From contig JAJZUP010000002.1 in assembly GCA_021848465.1 (NCBI GenBank), positions 1 to 64,000 on the forward strand: 64,000 bases of DNA, given 5' to 3'. This document shows, piece by piece, positions 38,261 to 46,374 of this stretch; positions within the stretch are counted from its first letter, which is position 1; every line of letters starts with the position of its first letter. The notes under the pieces are model-generated. The model searched no databases. It worked only from the letters and a program-made list of their open reading frames with translations, and was not told where the DNA came from. The DNA comes from Pseudomonadota bacterium (lineage in GTDB: Bacteria > Pseudomonadota > Gammaproteobacteria > Burkholderiales > Gallionellaceae). The position numbers were made by a program, and so were the translations under genes.

Positions 38261-38977
38261 ATGTTTAGCGGTTTGCTTGAGGCAGTTGCGTCCCATTGTC
38301 CCGACACAGACACGGCACTGACGTCTGAGCAACATAAGGAGTTGCTCGATGAAATTTTGCCGTGGCTATCCGTTGATGCCGAACCTCTGCTTGGTGCAAC
38401 TCAAGCAATATTTGGTGAAGCTGTCTTCGACAGTTCGGAAATCGGCTTTGAATACATGGCGCCAAAGCCTGACCAGGATGGGCTTATACATGTGCCCATT
38501 CAAGTCTGCTCAATGTATGTTCGTCCCACGAAAGATTCCCGCAGCGTTTCACTCAATTTCACTGTGCTGCGAGGCTTTACGAGCCGGGGGCAGATACATC
38601 AGCCTTCCGTCGAGCTAGAGCTTGAGATATGGGACTTGGCGGCAAAGGAAGCTTTTGAATCTCTCTACAAGGATTACCGTGGTCAGATAACCCGACTCCT
38701 TGAGCACGAACAAACTCAGTTCTTCACATCCTATTGCTCGGACATTGTTGGGAAGTCGAAGAGCAACAGGTTATCGGTGAAACTCGACGAGTACTTCACT
38801 GACTCCGAGGTCGACAACTGCTTCTCCTTGACCAAGAGTTGTCCAAGTGGAACCAGCCACTCAAAGGCAATTCGTGGACTTCTTGTCCTCTCCGTTCTTT
38901 ACATTGCTTGTCGCGCAAGTTTGGCCGGGAAGAGCGGTCGCTTATTGCTTGAAAAGAATCTTGCGAGGGTTGCATGA
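38261..38977 (+). CDS. Cassette 4: hypothetical 238-aa protein
   Basis: Cassette 4 (38235-39044) holds an ORF with a strong AGGAGG 7 bases before ATG. The product is soluble and acidic (SGLLEAVASHCPDTD..., then MYVRPTKDSRSVSLNFTVL and SVELELEIWDLA). The last 60 residues are less protein-like. Another frame (38847..38987) encodes FVDFLSSPFFTLLVAQVWPG and stops in the attC R'' box, so a frameshift near 38800-38840 is possible. I do not recognise the family. Confidence 0.65.
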   Translation: MFSGLLEAVASHCPDTDTALTSEQHKELLDEILPWLSVDAEPLLGATQAIFGEAVFDSSEIGFEYMAPKPDQDGLIHVPIQVCSMYVRPTKDSRSVSLNFTVLRGFTSRGQIHQPSVELELEIWDLAAKEAFESLYKDYRGQITRLLEHEQTQFFTSYCSDIVGKSKSNRLSVKLDEYFTDSEVDNCFSLTKSCPSGTSHSKAIRGLLVLSVLYIACRASLAGKSGRLLLEKNLARVA

Positions 38978-38983
38978 CGCGAT

Positions 38984-39050
38984 GCCCAACCCATCATTCC
39001 ACCGGACCTGCGCGAAAAGCCGCGCAGGCCAGTGAATTCAGACGTTGGAC
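38984..39050 (+). repeat. attC site of cassette 4
   Basis: R'' GCCCAAC (38984-38990) extends to a 10-base match with the cassette start (GATGCCCAAC against GTTGGGCATC). The stem is CCTGCGCGAAAAGCCGCGCAGG and R' is GTTGGAC (39044-39050). Its sequence is unlike attC1 to attC3, so this cassette probably came from another integron lineage. Confidence 0.88.
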
Positions 39051-39108
39051 ACCTTAGAACTACCGCATGGAAATTGACAATATGTAGCCTCGCGACTACA
39101 GTGACAGC

Positions 39109-39405
39109 ATGATTGAAATCCGCAAAACTGCTCTTTTCGCTCAATGACTCGACGGCCTGACGGATCTTCAGGCGAGGGCTCGGGTTCAGACAAGAATCGA
39201 GCGGCTCGCTTCCGGAAACGCTGGTGATGTTGAACCGGTTGGCGAAGGAGTTTCAGAGTTGCGGATCAGTTACGGCCCCGGTTACCGGGTATATTTCAAG
39301 AAGCGCGGGCGGGAACTGGTCATTCTGTTGGCCGGTGGTGATAAGAGCACCCAAGCCAAGGACATCAAAGCTGCCTTGCGCCTCGCGCGTAATCTTTCGG
39401 AGTAG
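39109..39405 (+). pseudogene. Cassette 5: HigB/RelE-like toxin gene with in-frame TGA
   Basis: Reading from ATG at 39109, the frame encodes a 98-aa addiction-module killer protein of the HigB/RelE-like family (after the stop: LDGLTDLQARARVQTRIERL, ISYGPGYRVYFKKRG, LVILLAGGDKSTQ). Codon 13 (39145-39147) is TGA where relatives have Trp (TGG), a single-base nonsense mutation. The rest of the frame is open to TAG at 39403 and clearly under past selection. The ORF track missed it because of the stop. The antitoxin follows after 5 bases. No convincing internal start would restore the N-terminal helix. Confidence 0.85.
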
Positions 39406-39410
39406 CTACC

Positions 39411-39710
39411 ATGACTAAAACCGTTACCACTCGCTATGACGTCGCCGAACATCTCAGAACCCCTGAGGAGATGGCTGCTTACCTCGAAGCCTGCCTTGAG
39501 GAAGCTGACGGGGATGCCGCATTCATTGCCAAAGCACTCGGTGACATTGCACGCGCAAAGGGCATGACACAAGTTGCACGAGATGCCGGGCTGTCACGCG
39601 AAAGCCTTTACAAAGCTCTTTCTGGTGATCGCGCACCAAGCTTCGACACCATCCTGAAAGTGGTCAACGCACTAGGCATTAAGCTGCATGCTGAAGCAGT
39701 TCGCGCCTGA
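39411..39710 (+). CDS. Cassette 5: HigA-like addiction-module antitoxin
   Basis: 99 aa, an intact antitoxin of the HI1420-type group. Its N-terminal part (YDVAEHLRTPEEMAAYLEAC) binds toxin. A helix-turn-helix (MTQVARDAGLSRESLYKALSG...PSFDTILKVVNALG) lets the complex repress its promoter. GTAGCTACC precedes the start and the gene is 5 bases after the broken toxin. In integrons such pairs are thought to stabilise the array; here only the antidote survives. Confidence 0.9.
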   Translation: MTKTVTTRYDVAEHLRTPEEMAAYLEACLEEADGDAAFIAKALGDIARAKGMTQVARDAGLSRESLYKALSGDRAPSFDTILKVVNALGIKLHAEAVRA

Positions 39711-39716
39711 CCTATT

Positions 39717-39780
39717 GCCCAACCCGGCGCTCGATGGGACTGCCATAAGGCAGTGGCAGCCCATCAACTCCACGTTAAGC
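39717..39780 (+). repeat. attC site of cassette 5 (end of the array)
   Basis: R'' GCCCAAC (39717-39723) and R' GTTAAGC (39774-39780) enclose a stem with GGGACTGCCATAAGGCAGT. Unlike the other four, R'' does not exactly match its own cassette start (GTTGGAC predicts GTCCAAC), a one-base mismatch. Beyond it only 100 bases separate the array from the helicase gene, so this is the last recognisable cassette. Confidence 0.8.
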
Positions 39781-39879
39781 CCCGCAACCCTCTCCCGCCC
39801 GCCCAGCAGAAATTATTTTCCCTGATCGCTTACGCACCCGGCTAAAATAGCGGTTTGTCCGTTTTCTGGTGTGCGCTAC

Positions 39880-42800
39880 ATGAATGACGAGCTATCCGGC
39901 AAGATTTCCGCGATGTCTGCCCTGAACGGGGTCGATGACGATTCGCGCCTGGTAATGCTTGCCATGGCCCTGCTGTGGTCGCCCCACCCGCTCAGCGCCA
40001 TCCATACGCTGATGCGCAAGCTCGATTTCAAGCACCGCAACGGCCACTCGTTCATGGCCGAGGAAATCCGCTTCTGCCTGCCCGCCTTGCTGGATAAGCA
40101 ACTCGTCAGCGAGCCCCGCCCCGGCTATTTCCGCGTCGCCGAACCGGCGCGCGGCCTGCTCTACGAAGAGCTGTTCGGCGCGCTGGAGGTGGCGGTGCTG
40201 CGCCGCGCGCTGTATGAGACCGAGGGCTACAGCCCGCAGCACACGCTGTATTCCTGGCCGCTGCTGGAGCGCGACCCCACCATTGCGATCGTGCGGCTGT
40301 CCCTGCTGACACGCACCGGCAAATTCGACATCGAGCGCATGAGCCAGTTGATCGGCCGCAATATGGACTGGCGCGGCATCCTGCAAGCCGCGCTGTTGCA
40401 GCACTTCACGCCTACGGATTTTGCGCGCATCGACCCGGAGCTGAGTTTCGACTTTGCGCAACTGGCGGTACAGGATTTTTGCGCCTACTGGGATGCTGAC
40501 CTGCAGCCGCTTGCCGAATGGACACTGACGCAGGCCGCCAACCTGCCGGAGCGCCTGCCGAATGCGCTGCGCTGCGCCGCCGCCGAACTGTTGCTGCACA
40601 AGGGCCAGCGCGCACAGGCTTTAACCGTGCTGGCCGGTTTGCAGGATAGTCATGCGAACGCACTGCGCGCCTATGCGCTGGCACAGGAAAGCCGCTGGGA
40701 AGAGGCGCAGGAATTATTCGAGAGCGCGCTGAAGCAACGCCACAGCGAAGCGGGCGCGAAAAAGCGCGCCTTCCCGGTGAGCTTCGCATGGGTATATCCG
40801 CTGGCCCTGCTGGCCCAGCAAACGCCGCGCCACCTCGAGCTGGCACGCAAATTCTGCCTGAACGAGTCGGGCAAGCGCGACCCGGACAGCAGCTCCGGCT
40901 GGGGACAATGGGTGCATGCGATCGACATCAAGCGCGGCGACAGCGAGCCGGACCCGGCCCTGCAACGCGCAGCCGAGTATTACGGGCAGCATGTCAGCCT
41001 GGACCATTTCTGGCGTGTGCTGATTGGCGCCTGGGTCGGCATGGAGACCATGCGCGACACCGGCGCTTACCGCACGGCGCTTGGCACGATGGCGCGCAAC
41101 CAGGCGGCCACGCTGCGCCGGATCGGGCTGGACTGGCTGGCCTTCCTGGCCGATGGTGCGCAACAGGTAATCAACGGCCAGGAGGCCCCTGAAGGATTTT
41201 TCCTGGCCGGCAAGAACGAACATTGGCGCGACCTGCTCTCCGCCTTGCAAACCCTTGGCGAAGAAAGCACCGAAGCGGCTGCGGAAAACGCGCGCTTTGC
41301 CTGGATGCTGGACATCGCGCCGGATGGCGCACTGCGCGACATCCAGTTGCTCGAACAGCAAATGGGCGTGCGCGGCTGGAACACCCCGCGCCCGGTGACG
41401 CTGGGGCGCATCGTCGGCAATCCGCAACTGGCCCCGTGGGATGCCAAGGTCGCCAACTGCCTGCGCAGCGAAAAAGGCGCGCGACGCGGCGTGCAACTGG
41501 ATATGGCGAATGCGATCCAGGCGCTGGTCGGCCACCCGCACGTGGTATTGAAAAGCAGCATCGAGCAATTCGTCGAACTCAGCGAAGCCACACCGGAAAT
41601 CGAGGTGGCCCACCAGGGCGACCAGATCGTGCTCAAGGTCACGCCACCGTTGCGCGCCGGCGACCCCGGCCACAAGCACTATTACGACGAGGCGGAAAAG
41701 CGCGAAGCCGAGGCGCTGCACCTGATCACGCTGGTGCCGGACGGTGCCCAGCGCGTGCGCCTGTACCGCTTCACCCCGGCGCAGCGACGGGCCGCACAAC
41801 TGCTGGCCGACAAGGTCAGCATCCCGGCCAGCGCACAGCATGAGCTGAACATCGCCATGCAGGCACTGACCAGCCATTTCCAGTTGCAGTCCGACCACCT
41901 GCAGGCGGCACGCGAAGTGCCGGCCGAAACCCGTTTGCGCGCCGAGCTGGCGCCGTTCGGCGACGGACTGCTGCTGCGGCTGGTCGCCACGCCGCTCGGC
42001 AGCGACGGCCCGCGCATGCCGCCCGGCAGCGGTCGCACGCGCCTGATGGCCATGGTGGGCGGAGAAAGCACCGGCACCACGCGGGAGCTGGACATCGAGC
42101 GCCGCCACATGGAAAGCGTGCTCGATGCGCTGCCGTTCCTGGAGAGTTGCCGCGGCAACAGCCGCCAATGCGAATGGGAAGTGCCGGTCATCGACGATGC
42201 GCTGGCGCTGGTCGAAGTGCTGCCCACCCTGCCCGGCATCGCGGCGCTGGACTGGCCCAAGGGCAAGGCGGTGAAGGTGGTGACGCTGGACGAGGAGCAA
42301 CTCGCCATGCGCATCACCAGCGCACGCAACTGGTTCAAGCTGGACGGCGAAGTGCGCGCGGACGAAGGAATGGTATTTACCTTCCAGGCACTGCTGGCCG
42401 CCGCCGAGAGTTCCAGCCGCTTCGTCGCCATGGGCAACGGCACGTATGCCGCACTCACGCGCAAGCTCAAGGAGCGCCTGTCCAACCTCGCCGCCGTCAG
42501 CGAAACCGATGCGCACGGCACGCGCGTGCCGCGCCTCGCGGCGGTCTGGCTCGACGATGTGCTGCAGGACATCCGCACCGAAACCGATTCCGATTTCCAG
42601 CAGGCCATCGAGCAACTGCACCGCGCCCAACAGCAGAACTTTGTCCTGCCCGGCACGCTGCAAGCCGAGCTGCGCCCCTACCAGGAAGACGGCTACCAAT
42701 GGGCATCGCGCCTCGCGCAAGCCGGGTTTGGCGCCTGCCTCGCCGACGACATGGGCCTGGGCAAAACGTTGCAGTCGCTGGCCTTGCTGCTGGCGCGCGC

Positions 42801-44046
42801 GGAAGGCGGCCCGGCGCTGGTCATCGCGCCGACCTCGGTGTGCGGCAACTGGGTCAGCGAGGGCGAGCGCTTTGCTCCCAGCCTGAACCTGCATCTGTAC
42901 GGCGCGGCCGACCGCGCCACCGTGGTTGAGGCCGCCGGTGCGCGCGACGTGGTGGTGGTGTCGTACACCCTGCTGCAACAGGCAGCCGAACAGTTCGCGG
43001 CCAAGCGCTGGCACACGGTCATCGCCGACGAGGCGCAAGCGATCAAGAATGCCAGTGCCAAGCGCAGCCAGGCGGTATTCGAGTTGCAGGCGGACTTCCG
43101 CCTTGCGCTCTCCGGCACGCCAGTGGAAAACCGCCTCGCCGAGCTGTGGTCGATCATGCGCTTCATCAATCCCGGCCTGCTCGGCAGCAGCACGCGCTTC
43201 AACGAGCGCTTTGCCGCGCCGATCGAGCGCGAAAAGGATCGCGATGCACAACACACGTTGCGCCGCCTGATTGCGCCGTTCCTGCTGCGCCGCACCAAAT
43301 CCCAGGTGTTGCAGGAATTGCCGCCGCGCACCGAACTGGTGATCAAGATTGCACCGGGCGTAGAAGAGGCCTCGCACTACGAGGCGCTGCGCCGCCAGGC
43401 GATCACCGAAGCCGACAAGGCGCTGGCAAGCAACAGCAACGGCCAGGCACGCATGAATATCCTCGCCCAGCTCACGCGCCTGCGCCGCGCCGCGTGCGAC
43501 CCGCGCGTGGTCACCCCCGGCTTCCCGGCCAGCGGCAGCAAGGTGCAGACCTTCGTCACGCTGGCGCAGGAGTTGGTTGCCAACGGCCACAAGGCGCTGG
43601 TGTTCAGCCAGTTCGTGGACTTTCTCACGCTGCTGCGCACCGCGCTGGATGAAATCGGGGCCAGTTACCAATACCTGGATGGCGCCACGCCTGCGGCCGA
43701 ACGCAGCAAGCGCGTGGATGCATTCCAGGGCGGCCAGGGTGATTTCTTCCTGATCAGCCTGAAAGCGGGCGGCTTCGGCCTGAACCTGACGGCGGCAGAT
43801 TATGTGGTGATTACCGACCCGTGGTGGAACCCGGCTGCGGAAGACCAGGCCATGGGACGCGCGCACCGCATGGGACAGCTGCGCCCGGTGACGGTGTATC
43901 GCCTGGTCACGCAGGGCACCGTGGAGGAGCACATCGTCGGGCTGCATAACGACAAACGCGCGCTGGCGGAGAGCATTCTCGGCGAGGGCGAAGCGGTCAG
44001 CCTGCCCTCCACCGACGAGCTGATTTCACTGATCCGGGGCGAGTAG
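39880..44046 (+). CDS. SNF2/Rad54-family helicase-like protein
   Basis: 1388 aa from ATG at 39880 (the track start is an upstream GTG). A long N-terminal region of about 930 residues, possibly helical-repeat, precedes a SNF2 ATPase: Walker A DDMGLGKTLQS (about 957), DEAQAIKN (about 1050, DEAH position), SGTPVENRL, KALVFSQFVDFL, and LKAGGFGLNLTAADYV...AMGRAHRMGQ (motifs V and VI). Such bacterial SNF2 proteins remodel protein-DNA or RNA-polymerase complexes; RapA is a distant relative. It lies just past the integron array but has normal composition and is not a cassette. The long antisense ORF 40714..43947 is a shadow. Confidence 0.92.
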   Translation: MNDELSGKISAMSALNGVDDDSRLVMLAMALLWSPHPLSAIHTLMRKLDFKHRNGHSFMAEEIRFCLPALLDKQLVSEPRPGYFRVAEPARGLLYEELFGALEVAVLRRALYETEGYSPQHTLYSWPLLERDPTIAIVRLSLLTRTGKFDIERMSQLIGRNMDWRGILQAALLQHFTPTDFARIDPELSFDFAQLAVQDFCAYWDADLQPLAEWTLTQAANLPERLPNALRCAAAELLLHKGQRAQALTVLAGLQDSHANALRAYALAQESRWEEAQELFESALKQRHSEAGAKKRAFPVSFAWVYPLALLAQQTPRHLELARKFCLNESGKRDPDSSSGWGQWVHAIDIKRGDSEPDPALQRAAEYYGQHVSLDHFWRVLIGAWVGMETMRDTGAYRTALGTMARNQAATLRRIGLDWLAFLADGAQQVINGQEAPEGFFLAGKNEHWRDLLSALQTLGEESTEAAAENARFAWMLDIAPDGALRDIQLLEQQMGVRGWNTPRPVTLGRIVGNPQLAPWDAKVANCLRSEKGARRGVQLDMANAIQALVGHPHVVLKSSIEQFVELSEATPEIEVAHQGDQIVLKVTPPLRAGDPGHKHYYDEAEKREAEALHLITLVPDGAQRVRLYRFTPAQRRAAQLLADKVSIPASAQHELNIAMQALTSHFQLQSDHLQAAREVPAETRLRAELAPFGDGLLLRLVATPLGSDGPRMPPGSGRTRLMAMVGGESTGTTRELDIERRHMESVLDALPFLESCRGNSRQCEWEVPVIDDALALVEVLPTLPGIAALDWPKGKAVKVVTLDEEQLAMRITSARNWFKLDGEVRADEGMVFTFQALLAAAESSSRFVAMGNGTYAALTRKLKERLSNLAAVSETDAHGTRVPRLAAVWLDDVLQDIRTETDSDFQQAIEQLHRAQQQNFVLPGTLQAELRPYQEDGYQWASRLAQAGFGACLADDMGLGKTLQSLALLLARAEGGPALVIAPTSVCGNWVSEGERFAPSLNLHLYGAADRATVVEAAGARDVVVVSYTLLQQAAEQFAAKRWHTVIADEAQAIKNASAKRSQAVFELQADFRLALSGTPVENRLAELWSIMRFINPGLLGSSTRFNERFAAPIEREKDRDAQHTLRRLIAPFLLRRTKSQVLQELPPRTELVIKIAPGVEEASHYEALRRQAITEADKALASNSNGQARMNILAQLTRLRRAACDPRVVTPGFPASGSKVQTFVTLAQELVANGHKALVFSQFVDFLTLLRTALDEIGASYQYLDGATPAAERSKRVDAFQGGQGDFFLISLKAGGFGLNLTAADYVVITDPWWNPAAEDQAMGRAHRMGQLRPVTVYRLVTQGTVEEHIVGLHNDKRALAESILGEGEAVSLPSTDELISLIRGE

Positions 44047-44135
44047 GGGTATTTCCGGACAGTTCAAGGGGCAATATTCATCTCGGCCCGGCATTAGGTA
44101 TAATCCGCATCCTCGTTAAATCCCAAGGAAACATC

Positions 44136-45329
44136 TTGAACCTTTCGCACCGCGTCCTCGCCATCAAGCCTTCCCCTACCCTCGCCGTCGCTGCGCGCGC
44201 GGCCAAGCTGAAAGCTGAAGGCAAGGACATCATCGGACTGGGTACCGGCGAACCGGATTTCGATACTCCGCAACACATCAAGGATGCCGCCATCGCGGCG
44301 ATCAACAAGGGCTTTACGAAATACACCGCGGTCGGCGGCACACCCGGCCTGAAGCAGGCGATCATCGCCAAGTTCAAGCGCGACAACGGGCTTGATTACA
44401 CCGCGAAGCAAATCCTGGTGTCGTGCGGCGGCAAGCAGAGTTTCTTCAACCTGGTACTGTCCACGATCAATCCCGGCGACGAAGTCATCATCACGGCACC
44501 GTACTGGGTGTCGTACCCGGACATCGTGATCATCGCCGAAGGCAAGCCGGTGATCGTGCAAGCCGACATTGCACAAGGTTTCAAGCTGACGCCGCAGCAA
44601 CTCGAAGCTGCGATCACGCCGAAGACGCGCATGGTCGTGATCAACAGCCCGAGCAACCCTTCCGGCGCGATGTACTCGCGTGAAGACCTGGCGGCGCTGG
44701 GCGCAGTGTTGCGCAAGCACCCGAACATCCTGATCGCGACCGACGACATGTACGAACACATCCAGTTGGGCGCGGACAAGTTCTACAACATCCTGAACGC
44801 CTGCCCCGACCTGTATGACCGCACGATGGTGCTGAACGGCGTGTCGAAAGCCTATGCAATGACCGGTTGGCGCATCGGCTATGCGGCCGGCCCGGAAGCC
44901 ATCATCACCGCGATGGAAAACGTGCAGTCGCAAAGCACCTCCAATCCAACCTCGATTTCGCAGGTTGCCGCCGAAGCGGCATTGAACGGCGACCAGAACT
45001 GCCTGGCTCCGATGATTGCCGCGTTCCGCGAGCGCCACGAGTTTGTGGTGGATGCCTTCAACAAGATTCCCGGCCTCAAGTGCATCAAGGCGGGCGGTGC
45101 TTTCTACGCCTTTCCGGATGCGCGTGCCGCCATTGCGCGCCTGCACCAGCAAGGAAAAATCAAGGAAACCACCGACATTGCGCTGTCCGAGTACCTGCTG
45201 AACGAAGCCGGCGTGGCGGTGGTGCCGGGCTCGGCATTTGGCAGCGAAGGCTACTTCCGCATTTCCTTTGCTACGTCGATGGAAAATTTGACGGCAGCGC
45301 TTGAGCGTATCGCAAAAGCGCTGGCCTGA
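44136..45329 (+). CDS. Aspartate aminotransferase, class I PLP-dependent
   Basis: 397 aa starting at TTG (44136), supported by AAGGAAA 8 bases upstream. Family I-gamma aminotransferase: GLGTGEPDFDTP, SPSNPSGAMYS (substrate carboxylate Asn-Pro), and SKAYAMTGWRIGY with the Schiff-base Lys. It transfers the amino group between aspartate and 2-oxoglutarate; some family members also use prephenate. It probably supplies aspartate-family synthesis, for which lysC lies 4 kb away. Confidence 0.94.
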   Translation: MNLSHRVLAIKPSPTLAVAARAAKLKAEGKDIIGLGTGEPDFDTPQHIKDAAIAAINKGFTKYTAVGGTPGLKQAIIAKFKRDNGLDYTAKQILVSCGGKQSFFNLVLSTINPGDEVIITAPYWVSYPDIVIIAEGKPVIVQADIAQGFKLTPQQLEAAITPKTRMVVINSPSNPSGAMYSREDLAALGAVLRKHPNILIATDDMYEHIQLGADKFYNILNACPDLYDRTMVLNGVSKAYAMTGWRIGYAAGPEAIITAMENVQSQSTSNPTSISQVAAEAALNGDQNCLAPMIAAFRERHEFVVDAFNKIPGLKCIKAGGAFYAFPDARAAIARLHQQGKIKETTDIALSEYLLNEAGVAVVPGSAFGSEGYFRISFATSMENLTAALERIAKALA

Positions 45330-45403
45330 TACCTCGTGGCGCACCGTTTCATGATGCCCACGTTCCGCACTCCATCCCACCTTATCGCAAGGTGGTCGCG
45401 CCC

Positions 45404-46372
45404 ATGACAATCGAACACCTCGCCGTGCTCGGACAAATCCTTGCTGCGATCGAAAACGATACGCTGGCCCTGCCCGCCTTGCCGGATGTCGCCCTGCGCC
45501 TGCAAAAACTGATCGACGACCCGAATGTGGCCGCGGATGAAATTGTGGCAGCCCTGTCGGGCGACGCGCTGATTTCCGCACAGTTGATAAAAAGCGCAAA
45601 CGGCGCTGCCTTTGCCGACAAGCACCCGGTCAACAATGTGCGCGGAGCCTTGTCGCGTCTGGGCTATCGCCAGGTACGCAACCTGGTCATCGCGACCACC
45701 ATGAGCAAGATGTTCCGCTTCGGTAACCCGTTGCTCAACCGCCATCTGGAGAGCGTTTGGGAACATAGTCGCCGGGTTGCGGCGGTCAGTTATGTGCTGG
45801 GGGCACGCAAGCCTTACCTTTCGCCAGACCAGGCCATGCTCGGCGGACTGGTGTCCCGGATTGGCACCCTGCCGCTATGCACGTTTATCGAGACCCGCCA
45901 GCTCTCGTTAAACGAAGAGGAGTTGCAGGTATTGCTCGACAAATACAGCGCGATGGTCGGGGGAAAACTGCTCGGGAAGTGGAGCTTCCCGGAGGAACTG
46001 ATTAACGTCGCCACACCGCGCAGCGAGACACAAGCTGCGGGCGACAACCTGTCACGTGCGGACTATGCCGACGTCGCTGCGGTATCCGATTTGCTGCTGA
46101 AGGAAAATGCGGCCGACATCGCTTGGGACAGCCTGGCTGCGGTGCAACGACTCGGCCTGAGCGACGAGGGGTGCATAGAATTCATGGAGCACAACGCCGC
46201 ACGTATTGCCGAAGTATCGGAAATGCTCGGATTGACCGCGGCAGGCAGTTCATCTTCCCCACCTGCGGCTGAGTCTCGCAGCCCATTTAGCGCCAGCGGG
46301 ACTGTAGCCCCCCGTCCCGCAGGCAAGCTGGACGCGTTGCTTGCCTGGCTGAAAGCGTTGCTGAAGCGCTAA
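45404..46372 (+). CDS. HDOD-domain protein 1
   Basis: 322 aa from ATG at 45404, with AAGGTGG upstream. The HDOD domain (about 15-210) is a catalytically inactive HD relative: LPALPDVALRLQKLIDDPN start, SGDALISAQLIKSANGAAF, NNVRGALSRLGYRQVRNLVI, SVWEHSRRVAAVSYVLG. The tail is a Ser/Pro-rich linker and a short amphipathic helix (LDALLAWLKALLKR). HDOD proteins act as signalling scaffolds, often tied to cyclic di-GMP or stress. A paralogue lies at 53526. Confidence 0.9.
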   Translation: MTIEHLAVLGQILAAIENDTLALPALPDVALRLQKLIDDPNVAADEIVAALSGDALISAQLIKSANGAAFADKHPVNNVRGALSRLGYRQVRNLVIATTMSKMFRFGNPLLNRHLESVWEHSRRVAAVSYVLGARKPYLSPDQAMLGGLVSRIGTLPLCTFIETRQLSLNEEELQVLLDKYSAMVGGKLLGKWSFPEELINVATPRSETQAAGDNLSRADYADVAAVSDLLLKENAADIAWDSLAAVQRLGLSDEGCIEFMEHNAARIAEVSEMLGLTAAGSSSSPPAAESRSPFSASGTVAPRPAGKLDALLAWLKALLKR

Positions 46373-46374
46373 AC

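Noticed and set aside
39145-39147. Selenocysteine or stop-codon recoding in the toxin
   Set aside because: Homologues have Trp at this position, no SECIS-like hairpin is apparent, and a TGG-to-TGA change explains it simply.
40714-43947. 1077-aa minus-strand ORF opposite the SNF2 gene
   Set aside because: A high-GC antisense shadow; the plus-strand frame has all SNF2 motifs and this one has none.
44094-45599. 501-aa minus ORF opposite the aminotransferase
   Set aside because: Antisense shadow; no start signal or family motif.
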